A DNA stretch of 64,000 bases from Chloroflexota bacterium. Lineage in GTDB: Bacteria; Chloroflexota; UBA11872. The notes beneath the pieces were generated by a model. That model was not told the origin of the DNA and did no database searches. It worked only from the letters and a program-made list of their open reading frames with translations. The DNA lies in assembly GCA_026708035.1 (NCBI GenBank), contig JAPOVQ010000014.1, positions 66,826 through 130,825 on the forward strand, read 5' to 3'. Each line of letters opens with the position of its first letter. Position 1 is the first letter of the stretch. Below are positions 1 through 9,240 of this stretch, one piece after another. Made by a program: the position numbers and the translations under genes.

Positions 1-1068
1 ATCGACGCCGATCCGTCTCGAGTCCTGCCCCGTGGGCACCGTCAACTGGTACTCGGCCAGCGGCTGGTCGGGGCTATCCAGCCTGGAGACGCGCAGCGAC
101 GCGATCCCGGAGTCACGGTCCGGGTCGCGGTGGGCGAGTCTGAAGTCGAGCCTGCCGAGCGGATACGAGGGCATATGCACTTCTTGGACGACGGATTCCT
201 TGGCGCCCAAGCGCAGTCCAAAAGCGTCTGTGTGACTTGGCGCTCGCGCATCGATGAGCAAGGCGCGAAAAACGAATGCGATCGCCAGGACTCCGAGCAC
301 GGCGACCACGGTTGCTGACCCAATGAGCGACACACGCCAGCGGCGGCTGGCTCGCCCGGATTGCATTCGAGATCCGTTGTGGCCGCGCAACGCCGTGGCC
401 GCGCTCAGACCAATGAGCAGGGCGCCGCTGAACTCCAGAGTCTCTTCGACAACGATCACCAGTTCGGAAGCGCGGCCCGAGGCGAAGGCCCAGTAGCCCG
501 CCTCTTGGGCGATGGCCACCAGCCAGGCAATCAGGCCAAGGATGAACGGCCCGCGAACCGCCTGAGCACGCAGCTCCCGGCATGCAAAGAGCCCCATCGC
601 GACCAGAAATCCCAAGATCAGCGGGCTGAGTATGAAAACCCAGAGCTGTGTGCCCGCCGAGCCCAGAAACTCCCCGCCGAAGATGGTTCGTCCGATGGGA
701 TCCAGGTCCGTCGCGTGGAAATCGGACACCTCTTCCCACGCCAGATACGCGGCCGTGAGCCCCAGTAAGCTCCAGCCGCTGACGGCGAGCCGTCCAGCCG
801 CCTTGCGGCGGCAGACGATGGCATTCGCGAGGGCCAATAGGGCGGCCATCACTAGTGCCACGGCGGAAACCAGGTTGGCCAGGCTCCCGTCCTGCTCGGG
901 ATTCAGCTGAGGCGGCAGGGCGTCCGGCGACAACAAAGCCGGGAACGCGAAGCTGAAGAGTTGGGGACCAACGTGTCCGCCCCACCAGAAGACCACCGCG
1001 CCCACGAGCAGCAGCCGTCCGGTCCATTCCGTCATCCGCGGGGCCGGGGAGTGGTTGGCACGTCGCAT
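1..1068 (-). CDS. Family A multi-TM membrane protein, 3' end cut by window edge
   Basis: The gene enters at base 1 and starts at an ATG at 1068, giving 356 visible residues. The N-terminus has a TM helix followed by W-W-G-G-H-V-G-P-Q-L-F-S, then hydrophobic stretches making about eight TM segments. An extracytoplasmic beta-rich stretch follows (E-S-V-V-Q-E-V-H-M-P, then LGRLDFRLAHRD). It is a clear paralog of the next gene at 1252-2676, matching it from the first residues (M-R-R-A-N-H against M-R-L-A-N-H) and in upstream DNA just before the start, so the pair is a tandem duplication. I recognise no catalytic motif and the function is unknown. By comparison with the paralog about 115 C-terminal residues lie outside the window. 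Confidence 0.8.
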   Translation of the reverse strand, partial: MRRANHSPAPRMTEWTGRLLLVGAVVFWWGGHVGPQLFSFAFPALLSPDALPPQLNPEQDGSLANLVSAVALVMAALLALANAIVCRRKAAGRLAVSGWSLLGLTAAYLAWEEVSDFHATDLDPIGRTIFGGEFLGSAGTQLWVFILSPLILGFLVAMGLFACRELRAQAVRGPFILGLIAWLVAIAQEAGYWAFASGRASELVIVVEETLEFSGALLIGLSAATALRGHNGSRMQSGRASRRWRVSLIGSATVVAVLGVLAIAFVFRALLIDARAPSHTDAFGLRLGAKESVVQEVHMPSYPLGRLDFRLAHRDPDRDSGIASLRVSRLDSPDQPLAEYQLTVPTGQDSRRIGVD

Positions 1069-1251
1069 CAGGGCTCTCGACGATCTTCATCTACAGGGCA
1101 TGGAGCTAACCGCCGGCACCAAAGGTAGTACGGCCGGACCTCTGCGATAGTCCTCCGCACTGCTGCACGACCGTCCCGCCGCTCAATTCGCAGGCGGCAT
1201 GCCCCGCCGCGCGCAGCAGCCCACCGGCGCTCGGCGACGCGTTGCCGACAC

Positions 1252-2676
1252 CTAGTGGCGACGGATTCCTGAATCGCCTGACCGCCGGCAGGCGGCGGCA
1301 ACCAGCACAATCGGAAAGCATGTAATCAGCGTTAGCCCCACCACCATGCGGACCAGCGTCGCGGGCCAGCGCCAGCCGGAGGAAAAGCTCTCCCAGACGG
1401 CGCCCAGCTTGCTTCGCGTGGGTTCCGCCGGGCCGTAGGCCACGAACTCGAGGTCTTGGTGCCGCGCGGCGGGCTCGCCATTGATCCAGAATCCCCCGTC
1501 GGGATACCAGTTCGACTTGGCAACGCCAACCCAGAGTTCGGCGTCGGTATTGATGTCGGCAATCACCGCTACGCGCAATCGGCGGCCCTCGGGCTCGGTC
1601 AGCGGTGGCAAGAGATCGATACTCCGCCATTGCGTTCGCACGCCGCTGGGAAACTCCACCGAGCCGACGGCCAATACGCGGTCCGGAAGTTCCGGGCTGG
1701 TGACGCGCACGGCCGCTGTGCCCGTTCCGCCGCCCGGATCACGCTGGGCGAGCCGCAGATCGATTCGCCCAATGGGATCAGCCGGCATTCGCAACTCCTG
1801 CGCGACCGTTTCCTGTGCGAATAGGCGCAAGTCCAGCGCGTGAAGGCCGCGGACGGCCCCCACGTCGATGAGCAGGACTCTGTACGTGAACACGACGGCC
1901 AGAGTGCCGAGCACGACAACGGCAACGAACGATCCGATCAGCGGCGCCCTCCACCGGACGAAATGTGCGTGAGACCGCGTTCGCAGCGCCGCGTCCGCGC
2001 GCAGGGACATGGCGGCGCCCAACCCAATCAGCAACGCCCCGCATATCTCCAGCATCTCTTCGATGATGCTCCCCAACACATGGTCCTGGCCGGTGAGCAG
2101 GATGTGCTGCGTGGCGTCATAGGCCACAGACAGCAGCCAGGCTCCGGCGCCGAGGACAATTGGCACCCGCGCCGCGGACGCACCCAAGCCACGGCGGACG
2201 AACATCCACATCGCGACCGCAAACGCCGCGAGCAGCGGACTGATCAGCGCGATTCGTGCCCACTCCGCGGGACGTCCCTCCACGCCGAATACGTTTCGCA
2301 GCACGTCGGCTTGCGCGTCGTTGTGCGTATCGCTCATCTCGCTGACGGCGATGGCCGCGACCAACGCCGCCAGCAGGAACCAGCCGCCAATGGCGACTCG
2401 GCCGGCGCCCCGCCGCCAACCCACGAAGGCATTCGTGGCGGCCAGCAGCGCCACGATCAGCAGCGTCGCCGCGGACGCCGAGTTGGCAAAGCCTTCATCC
2501 AGCTCCGGGTCAAGCTGCCGCAGCAGACTGTCGGGCGGCAGGAGCGACGGGAATGCCAGGCTGAAGAGCTGTGGCCCCACGTGACCGCCCCACCACAACC
2601 CCACCACTGCCACGAGCAGGATCCGCCCAATCCATTCCGCCACCCGCACGGCCGCTTGGTGGTTGGCAAGTCGCAT
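1252..2676 (-). CDS. Family A multi-TM membrane protein
   Basis: 474 residues. The start at 2676 aligns with the paralog's start, in preference to the longer in-frame start at 2748. Topology read from sequence: TM helix around residues 15-35, seven or so further TM helices to about residue 270, an extracytoplasmic beta-sandwich-like region (about 270-430, with RMPADPIGRIDLRL and WYPDGGFWINGE), then a conserved block EPTRSKLGAVWESF, a terminal TM helix and a basic tail. The third family member at 56157-57575 has EPTRSKLAALW and the same W-R-W-P-A motif before the last TM. The beta region resembles lectin-like jelly-roll modules found at the C-termini of some membrane glycosyltransferases, but no glycosyltransferase motif is visible. 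Function unknown. Confidence 0.85.
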   Translation of the reverse strand: MRLANHQAAVRVAEWIGRILLVAVVGLWWGGHVGPQLFSLAFPSLLPPDSLLRQLDPELDEGFANSASAATLLIVALLAATNAFVGWRRGAGRVAIGGWFLLAALVAAIAVSEMSDTHNDAQADVLRNVFGVEGRPAEWARIALISPLLAAFAVAMWMFVRRGLGASAARVPIVLGAGAWLLSVAYDATQHILLTGQDHVLGSIIEEMLEICGALLIGLGAAMSLRADAALRTRSHAHFVRWRAPLIGSFVAVVVLGTLAVVFTYRVLLIDVGAVRGLHALDLRLFAQETVAQELRMPADPIGRIDLRLAQRDPGGGTGTAAVRVTSPELPDRVLAVGSVEFPSGVRTQWRSIDLLPPLTEPEGRRLRVAVIADINTDAELWVGVAKSNWYPDGGFWINGEPAARHQDLEFVAYGPAEPTRSKLGAVWESFSSGWRWPATLVRMVVGLTLITCFPIVLVAAACRRSGDSGIRRH

Positions 2677-2822
2677 CAGGGCGCTACAAAAGCTCCATGC
2701 ACGCCGATTGGTTCCTTGGCACGCAATGCCCACGGTATATGAGCGCAATCTGAGCGGTCGTCGGGAGGGCTGCGCGACAGCTCACCCCATCACACGTCGG
2801 CGCAGTACGCGTGGGAATTGTC

Positions 2823-4301
2823 CTAGCGGCCCACGTCCGGCCACTCGACGACCGGTCCCTTGCCCGGCACGAAGGCGCGATGCGGCTGGCCGGCAATCAG
2901 GCGCTGTCCGTCGGTGAACCCCTCCGGCCGGTCGGCGAGCGCCTCGATCATTCGCCGACGCCACGGTTCCAAGTCGTGCTCGCCGGATAGGTCGTGCAGC
3001 TCATTCGGATCGGCCGCGAGATCGAATAGCAGCTCCTCTGCGGTCTGGCTGTACCAGATGTACTTGTGCGTGGCCGTCACCAGCCAGTGGGTGCCGCTGT
3101 CGGTTGTGCGCCAGGTGCTGTGCTCGCCGTGCAAGGCGTCGCGCCACTCGGGCCGCTCGCCGCGCATGAACGGCAGCAGGCTCCGCCCGGTCACGCTCGC
3201 TGGAATCGGCACGCCCGCCGCGTCGAGCAGGGTGGGCATCACATCTTGCAGGCCGATCGGAGCGTCGCAGGAGATTCCCGAGGGAAACTCGGCATTCACC
3301 TTGCCCCGGCCCGGCTGGGGCGCCATCGCCATGAAGGGGATCCTGGCGGACGCCTCGAACGGCTCGGTCTTTGCGAACAGGTGGTGATCGCCAAGCATCT
3401 CGCCGTGATCCGACACGAACATGACGAACGTGTTGGTCAGCAACGAACCGCGAATGGCGTTGAACAGCCGGCCGAGCTGGGCGTCGATCTCGTTGATCAG
3501 GCCGTAGTACGCCGCCCGGCAGTAGTGCATGGTCAGTGGATCGAGATGCAGGCGCTGCGAGCCGCCGAGGGGGTCCAGCCCGAGCGACGCGCCGGGCGGC
3601 AGGGGATCGACCCAATCCCCGATGACCGGCTGCGGGAGATCGAGCGCGGCGTATCGCTCATAGAAGACGCGTGACGGCGCAAGCGGCGGGTGCGGCGGAA
3701 AGAACGAAAGGTTGAGGAAGAACGGCGTCGACGGATCGCGCTTCTCCAGGTACTCCAACGCCCGCGTGACCACCCAGGCCGAGTAGCTCAGGTGCTCCGG
3801 CAGGTGCGACGGCCGGCCAACCCAGCTGTTCGAGCCGACGCCGTGAGCGGCTTGCAGTTGATCCTCCGGCACCCGCTCGCGCAGCCAGTCCGCGTAGTCG
3901 TTGTCTTCCCCGCCGATGCCGTCGGCCAGCTCCATGGCGTCGAACCCCCAACGCCGCCGCCGCGGTTGCAAGTGCAGCTTGCCGATCAGGCGCGTCTCAT
4001 ATCCCGCCCGGCGCAGCTCGCCGGGCAACGTCGCTTCGGGCTGCCACGTCGAATCTTCGGATCGGTAGTAGAACCCCACCATCCCGCTCACGTCCGCGGA
4101 CTGCCCCGACATCAGCACGTGGCGCGCCGGGATGCACGACGGCACTTCGCTGTAGCCGCGGGTGAAGTGCGTGCCGGCGCCGCCGATGTAGTCCATGTTG
4201 GGCGTCCGCAGCACCGGGTGACCCGCCAGTCCCAGGCAGTCGCCGCGCTGCTGGTCGGTGACGATGAGCAGGATGTTGGGACGGTTCACATCGGACTCCA
4301 T
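2823..4301 (-). CDS. Sulfatase (arylsulfatase/choline-sulfatase-like)
   Basis: 492 residues from the ATG at 4301; the open frame extends further upstream but the family begins at NRPNILLIVTDQQRGD. The D-Q-Q part holds N-terminal metal ligands. The motif C-I-P-A-R near residue 70 is the Cys-type site for formylglycine conversion, and VSDHGEMLGDH with a following KTEPFE block is the second metal/substrate region. Such enzymes hydrolyse sulfate esters. No Sec signal is apparent, so cytoplasmic action is likely. It is the last gene of a minus-strand run (two GH-like proteins, GNAT, sulfatase) with a 16-bp gap to the GNAT, suggesting work on a sulfated glycan. The substrate cannot be assigned. The formylglycine-generating enzyme is not in this window. 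Confidence 0.93.
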   Translation of the reverse strand: MESDVNRPNILLIVTDQQRGDCLGLAGHPVLRTPNMDYIGGAGTHFTRGYSEVPSCIPARHVLMSGQSADVSGMVGFYYRSEDSTWQPEATLPGELRRAGYETRLIGKLHLQPRRRRWGFDAMELADGIGGEDNDYADWLRERVPEDQLQAAHGVGSNSWVGRPSHLPEHLSYSAWVVTRALEYLEKRDPSTPFFLNLSFFPPHPPLAPSRVFYERYAALDLPQPVIGDWVDPLPPGASLGLDPLGGSQRLHLDPLTMHYCRAAYYGLINEIDAQLGRLFNAIRGSLLTNTFVMFVSDHGEMLGDHHLFAKTEPFEASARIPFMAMAPQPGRGKVNAEFPSGISCDAPIGLQDVMPTLLDAAGVPIPASVTGRSLLPFMRGERPEWRDALHGEHSTWRTTDSGTHWLVTATHKYIWYSQTAEELLFDLAADPNELHDLSGEHDLEPWRRRMIEALADRPEGFTDGQRLIAGQPHRAFVPGKGPVVEWPDVGR

Positions 4302-4317
4302 CGGCTGCCGCGGCCCG

Positions 4318-5517
4318 CTATGAGTGGTCAATTTCCCAGATTGGCGCGTAGATCGGGAACAGCGCGTCAAGGAGATGCGCGCCGCTGCCGTGCAGCCCGA
4401 GCGGCGGTGCCGACGCATGTCCTCCGAAGACCAGTTGCGTCAGCTGGCGGCGGCGGAGCGTCACCGCATCGGGCAAGCGCTCGTCCGTAACTTCGACCTC
4501 GCCGTCGCGCACGTGCAGCGACACGGCCTCGCCGGTGTCTTGGCACACCACGCACACTTCGCCGCGGAGGCCCGTCGACCGGCGCCCCAGGTGGTTCCGA
4601 ACCTGGTGCATCAGCAGACCGAAGTCGTTGACGCGCATCATCTGAAACCCGATGCCGCTGGCCTCCTCCGCCGGCCGCTGCCGCCCCGGCTTGATGGCTT
4701 CGACCACGTCGCCCAGGGCGCAAGGCGTCAATGGCAATACGACTTGCAGGTCTTGGTCGGCGGGCCACTCGGCGCGGGCGTGGCGCACCAGCGCCTCCAG
4801 CGCCCGGAGGTCGCCCCCACCCTCGACCAGGCCCGGTTTGTTCGTTCCCTGTCCAACCGTGAGGTAGGCAGCCACGTCGTCGCCCTCGAATGCGAGGAGC
4901 GTGTGCATCTTGGGCAGGCTAAAAAGCACGGCGTACTCGTCCGGGGACCGGGCGATGCGCAACGGCTCGCGGTCGTGAATCTCGCGGATGGCGCGCAGGT
5001 GCTCGTGGTTGCCGGGCTCGTAGACGGTGATCCGGTGGTGGCTGGGCCGTAGCCGCGCGACGTCATCCGCCGCCAGCGTGTACATCCAGCCCTGCGACCC
5101 CACGGCCTCCCAGCCCGAATTGCGATAGAACGGGAAGGTCGGCTCGATCGTCCACAGCGCCGATACCGGCCAGCCGCGCTCGACCATGATGCGCACCCCG
5201 TCCCGCAGGCAGGCGGTCGCGTAGCCGCGATGCCGATGGTCGGGGTGGGTCACCGTGCCACCGATGATGGCCAGCGTGAAGGCATCCCCGTCGATCACCA
5301 CGCCCCGCGGCGCCACCGGCACGTGCGCCACCACGGCGCCATCGACGCTCACCACTCGCATGTACTCGCGCCGCGCGCGATCGAAGATCAACGGATAGTC
5401 GGTCTGCGTGTTCTGGTCGGAGCCTTCGCGAAACACGCGATTGAGCAGTGCGACCACGCCGTCGAACTCGTCGGCGGCGCACGCCCGCGGTCCGTCCACC
5501 ACTGGACTGCCGGTCAT
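4318..5517 (-). CDS. Eis-like GNAT N-acetyltransferase
   Basis: 399 residues. The N-terminal GNAT fold carries the acetyl-CoA loop in GTVTHPDHRHRGYATACL, where the R-x-x-G-Y-A part is the pyrophosphate-binding motif, followed by FPFYRNSGWEAVG. Length and layout (GNAT, second GNAT-like region, C-terminal sterol-carrier-like domain) match the Eis family, which acetylates amines on diverse small molecules. It sits inside the GH-like/sulfatase operon, 36 bp from the upstream gene and 16 bp from the sulfatase. A second member of the same family is at 41232-42422. The acceptor substrate is unknown; involvement with amino sugars is only a guess from context. Confidence 0.88.
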   Translation of the reverse strand: MTGSPVVDGPRACAADEFDGVVALLNRVFREGSDQNTQTDYPLIFDRARREYMRVVSVDGAVVAHVPVAPRGVVIDGDAFTLAIIGGTVTHPDHRHRGYATACLRDGVRIMVERGWPVSALWTIEPTFPFYRNSGWEAVGSQGWMYTLAADDVARLRPSHHRITVYEPGNHEHLRAIREIHDREPLRIARSPDEYAVLFSLPKMHTLLAFEGDDVAAYLTVGQGTNKPGLVEGGGDLRALEALVRHARAEWPADQDLQVVLPLTPCALGDVVEAIKPGRQRPAEEASGIGFQMMRVNDFGLLMHQVRNHLGRRSTGLRGEVCVVCQDTGEAVSLHVRDGEVEVTDERLPDAVTLRRRQLTQLVFGGHASAPPLGLHGSGAHLLDALFPIYAPIWEIDHS

Positions 5518-5553
5518 GCGACATGCCGCCGTTCGAGTTGCCGCATGGCGGAG

Positions 5554-7332
5554 CTAGCCCGGCGTGGCGTAGGACATGTCCCAGTCGCCGAGCGTCAGCA
5601 GGCGCATGGTGGTCGACCCGAGCGACGGCTCGCCCGCGTCGCTCCAGGCCGCAATCTCGTCGCGATGGCCCAGCCGGCGCAGCGCGTCCCAGTAGTCGTT
5701 GAACATCACCCGCCCGCCCAGGACCACCGCGTCCCAGGCGAAGAAGTGCGTCACGCCGGCGTCGTAGAGCTGGCGCGCGCCGCGTCGCAATTCGGCTGGG
5801 GGCACGTAGCGCGGCATCAGGTTCGGCGCCAGCACGCAGTCGGTGCCGCTCACCAGATTTATGAAAAACTCGATCGACTCCGGGTCGCCCCAGGCTTCGG
5901 CGCCGCTGTCGAGGTTCGGCGCCGAGCTGTAGGGAATCACCGTGTCCACCAGGCCTTCCGCGACCCACGTGCGCAGGTCGATGGCGCGGTAGAGGTTCTC
6001 CGCTTCGCTGCTCAGCACCACGGCCGAGATCTGGGTCGGGCGCTTGCGCCCCAACTCCTTGTCCGTCGCGTCCAGACCGGTGCGCAGCTCGCGCATGAAC
6101 GTGGTCAGGAATTCGGCGCGATATCGCAGCCAGCGCTCGTCGCGCTCGTCTAGTGTGCGGGGATCCACGCCGAATTGCGCCTGGAATCCCTCCACCAGCG
6201 GTTGCTCGTACTCCAACAGCGGCGGGCGACGATTGAACAGCAGCGCCACGCCGTCGACCGGATAGCTCGCCATTTCGCGCAAGAGTGAGATCACCAGCTC
6301 CCGCGTCTCGGGGTAGGCGTACGAGAGGCGCGGCGCCGCATTGCCGTCGCGTGTCACGCAGCGAAGCTCGGGGTGGTCCAGGTAGAACCCTCCGGCGTTC
6401 CACGAGTCGTAGATCGGCGCCGCAAAGTGAAAGCCGGCGACGCGGTACGAGGCGTGCAGCTCGATCCCGATGGACTGCGCGGTCTCGGCGGCGATGCGCA
6501 GCGGATCGATGCCCTCATCGCGAAAGTGCCGCCAGGCGCGCGCGTGCGTGTGATCCCCGACGCGAATGAAGTCCTCCACGCCGTCGGCCGTCGGCATGTG
6601 GCCGATGGCCGACGGATAGAACGTCAGATCGCCGACGGCGCCCTCCCAGTAGATCCGCGCCACATCCGAGTCGGCGAACGGCGCGACCTCGCGCTGGATC
6701 TCTTCGACCGTGAGCGGCCCGCCATTCCAGATATAGCCGTGGGCGTCGTTGTGCGCGAACACGCGCCGCCGGTCGGTGCGGGCCTCGTCGGCCAAGTGCG
6801 CTTCCACCTCGGCCGGTGACAGCGGAACCAGCTTGATATAGGCGATGTTCGCGGGCGTGCAGACGAACGAGCCGGCCTCGTCACCGGACCCCACGCGGGG
6901 GCTGATCTGTCCCAACTCGATCTGCCGATCCGTGAGGTCCGCAATCTTCCAGAAGCGCTCCAGCAGGTGCTCGGCCTGAAACGTGCCCTCGTCGGGATGC
7001 GTCGCCAGGTACGTGAACGACGGCTCGCCCGTGAGCCGGGCGCGCAGCGCGCGGCTCTCCCCGTGCGTTTCGGCGTAGACGCCGATCGAAATCGCGTGCC
7101 AGCCCGCGACATCGAGGGGATAGGTGACGTCGGGCGCCGCGGTTTCGGGACCGGCCAGCAGCATCGTCCCGGCGCAGGCCTCCGCCGTGAATGGCAGCGC
7201 GCGCCAGCGCCGCAAGGCAGGCGCGGGGTTCATGGCGTCGGCGGGCAGGCAGCGGTCGAGGTCCGCCAGATACACCGGCGAACCGGCAAGCCAGCGGTCG
7301 GTGTGGCGATCCACGCTCGCGCTACCCGGCAT
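5554..7332 (-). CDS. Glycoside-hydrolase-like TIM-barrel protein (GHL10-like)
   Basis: 592 residues. The N-terminal half (about residues 30-210) is a beta-rich module. The C-terminal half resembles family-10-like glycosyl hydrolases: SIGIELHASYRV, then a HPEL segment, and a strand-helix unit in which conserved YPVDGVALLFNRRPP would carry barrel residues. It is paralogous along its full length to the adjacent gene at 7322-9127, whose stop overlaps this start by 11 bp, indicating translational coupling. No signal peptide is seen. A TIM-barrel carbohydrate enzyme is likely; catalytic acids cannot be fixed from sequence alone. An alternative GTG start at 7314 would align better with the paralog. 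Confidence 0.72.
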   Translation of the reverse strand: MPGSASVDRHTDRWLAGSPVYLADLDRCLPADAMNPAPALRRWRALPFTAEACAGTMLLAGPETAAPDVTYPLDVAGWHAISIGVYAETHGESRALRARLTGEPSFTYLATHPDEGTFQAEHLLERFWKIADLTDRQIELGQISPRVGSGDEAGSFVCTPANIAYIKLVPLSPAEVEAHLADEARTDRRRVFAHNDAHGYIWNGGPLTVEEIQREVAPFADSDVARIYWEGAVGDLTFYPSAIGHMPTADGVEDFIRVGDHTHARAWRHFRDEGIDPLRIAAETAQSIGIELHASYRVAGFHFAAPIYDSWNAGGFYLDHPELRCVTRDGNAAPRLSYAYPETRELVISLLREMASYPVDGVALLFNRRPPLLEYEQPLVEGFQAQFGVDPRTLDERDERWLRYRAEFLTTFMRELRTGLDATDKELGRKRPTQISAVVLSSEAENLYRAIDLRTWVAEGLVDTVIPYSSAPNLDSGAEAWGDPESIEFFINLVSGTDCVLAPNLMPRYVPPAELRRGARQLYDAGVTHFFAWDAVVLGGRVMFNDYWDALRRLGHRDEIAAWSDAGEPSLGSTTMRLLTLGDWDMSYATPG

Positions 7333-9127
7333 CGGCGTACGCCGTGCTCCAGGCGCCCACGCTTCGCAGGTCGGACGAGATCCAGCCCAACTCCGGCTCG
7401 CCGTCGCGGCTCCAGGCCAGCACCTCGTCCACGTGGCCCAGGCGCCGCACCGCGTTCCACATCGGGCGGTAGTTCGCGCGTCCGTGGCCGCCCGCGCAGT
7501 CCCAGAAGAACAAGTGCTCGACGCCCGCGCCGTAGATCGTGGCGGCCCGTCGGCGAAAGTCCTCGGGACTCATCCGGCGCGGCATCACGTTCGGCGCCAG
7601 CAGGCACGACGTGCCGTCGACCGCATCCAGGAAATAGTCCAGCTCCCGTGCGTCGGACCAGGGCGCCACGGAGCCGCGCGATTCCAAGTCGGAGACGTAG
7701 GGAATCAGTGTGTCGACCAGGCCGTCCTGGGCCCAGGTCTTGAGATCGCAGCCAAAGAAGGCGTTGGCGGCCTCGGTGCCTTCGACGACGGCCGACACCG
7801 CAATCGGCGTCGACCGCCCCTGCTCGCGGCTTACGTCGTCCATCGCCTGCCGCAGCTCGCGCATGAACTGGGTGAGGACGCGCGAGCGATAGGCCAGCCA
7901 GGTTGGATCGCGCTCGTCCAGCTCGCGCGGATCGGCGCCGAACTCGCGCTTGAATCCTTCCACCAACGGCGGCTCGTACTCCACCAGCGGCAGACGCCGA
8001 TTGAAGAGCGGACACACGCCGTCGATCGGGTATTTCGTCATTTCGCGAAACAGGGAAACCGCGAACTGGCGCACACCCTCGTAGGTGTAGGCCATGATCG
8101 GCGTGCGCCGGCCCCGGCGGTCCTCGCCGCGCCACTCGGGGTGGCGGTCGTAGAACGTATCGCCAAAGCTGTTGTGGTCGATCGGCGGCGGGTAGTGGAA
8201 CCCCGAAACTCGCCAGGCCGCGTGAAACTCCATGCCGAGCTCGTGGGTGTGCTCCACCGCGACGGCAAACGGGTCGATCCCCGCATCGCGGAATATGCGC
8301 CAGCTCTCGGCATGGAGCCGGTCGCCGCGGCGATTGAAGTCCTGCACCTCCTCGATCGTCGGGATGTGCGCGATCTTCGAGAAGTAGCGGACCTCGTCGC
8401 CGCCCCCGGCTTCCCAATACATGCGGCTGAAGTCGGTGTCGCGATAGGGCTCGATCTCGCGGCGAGTCTCGTCCGCCGTCGTCAGCCGCCAAACCCAATG
8501 GGGCCCGTGGGAGTCGTTGTGCGCGAACAGTCGCTTGGTGTCGGCTCGCTGCCGATCCGCCTCGACATCGGCCGCCTCGTCGTCGGTCAGCGGCACGAGC
8601 TTGATATACGCCACGTGCACCGCGCCGCAGGCAAACGACGCGTGCTCGTCGCCGGACTTCAGGCGGGCCGCCGGCTGGCCCAGCTCGAGCTGTTGCCCGT
8701 CCAGCTCCGCGCATTTCCAAAACAGCTCCGCCACTTCCCGGTGCTCCGGCATGGGCTCGTCCGGATAGTGATCCGCCAGTGAGGGGAGAGTCAGCATCGT
8801 CGACACCTGATCGTCGGTGAGCCGAACCTCGAGCTCGCTGTACCGGGCGTGGTGGCCTCCGGCATGGCATCGCACGAGTCCAACCGAAATGGCATGCCAG
8901 CCCGACGCTTCGAGCGGATAGGTGACGGTCGGCGCCGCGGTCTGCGGGCCGGCCAGCAGCATCGTGCCTTCCAGGTCGTCGGTGGAGTAGGTTAGCTTGC
9001 GCCAGTGCCGCAATGCGGGAACGTCAACCAGAGCCGCTGCCGGCTCGCAGCGGTCCAGGTCCGTCAGGTATACGGGATCGCTGGCGAGCCATCGGTCCGC
9101 GTAGCGGTCGTGCTCAACCCCAGCCAC
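7322..9127 (-). CDS. Glycoside-hydrolase-like TIM-barrel protein (GHL10-like), paralog
   Basis: 601 residues from a GTG at 9127 preceded by a GGAGGGGG ribosome-binding site. This start aligns with the neighbouring paralog (D-R-Y-A-D-R-W against D-R-H-T-D-R-W), whereas the upstream in-frame GTG at 9238 would leave no space for a promoter before the divergent gene at 9241. It has the same two-part layout: beta-rich N-terminal module with GTMLLAGPQTAAP, then a barrel with LGMEFHAAWRVSGFHYPPP, HPEWRGEDR and YPIDGVCPLFNRRLP. It is first gene of the four-gene operon that ends in the sulfatase. Probably carbohydrate-active; substrate unknown. Confidence 0.75.
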   Translation of the reverse strand: MAGVEHDRYADRWLASDPVYLTDLDRCEPAAALVDVPALRHWRKLTYSTDDLEGTMLLAGPQTAAPTVTYPLEASGWHAISVGLVRCHAGGHHARYSELEVRLTDDQVSTMLTLPSLADHYPDEPMPEHREVAELFWKCAELDGQQLELGQPAARLKSGDEHASFACGAVHVAYIKLVPLTDDEAADVEADRQRADTKRLFAHNDSHGPHWVWRLTTADETRREIEPYRDTDFSRMYWEAGGGDEVRYFSKIAHIPTIEEVQDFNRRGDRLHAESWRIFRDAGIDPFAVAVEHTHELGMEFHAAWRVSGFHYPPPIDHNSFGDTFYDRHPEWRGEDRRGRRTPIMAYTYEGVRQFAVSLFREMTKYPIDGVCPLFNRRLPLVEYEPPLVEGFKREFGADPRELDERDPTWLAYRSRVLTQFMRELRQAMDDVSREQGRSTPIAVSAVVEGTEAANAFFGCDLKTWAQDGLVDTLIPYVSDLESRGSVAPWSDARELDYFLDAVDGTSCLLAPNVMPRRMSPEDFRRRAATIYGAGVEHLFFWDCAGGHGRANYRPMWNAVRRLGHVDEVLAWSRDGEPELGWISSDLRSVGAWSTAYADAG

Positions 9128-9240
9128 GGCACCACCCCCTCCGCCGGCTCGCGCATCGCCCTCGCTCGCGCGGGCCACCAGTTGACGGCGAAGCCTATCA
9201 GACGCTATGCCAGCAATGACCCGAACGCATCGGGCCACAC

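Noticed and set aside
5063-6403. A 446-codon minus-strand open frame
   Set aside because: It overlaps the GNAT and GH-like genes in another frame, and both of those have convincing motifs.
7124-8782. A 552-codon plus-strand open frame
   Set aside because: It is antisense to the two GHL10-like genes, rich in Arg, Val and His, and matches no family. A shadow.
9127-9238. N-terminal extension of the GH-like gene to the GTG at 9238
   Set aside because: The extra 37 residues have no match in the paralog, and the extension would leave only two bases before the divergent start at 9241.
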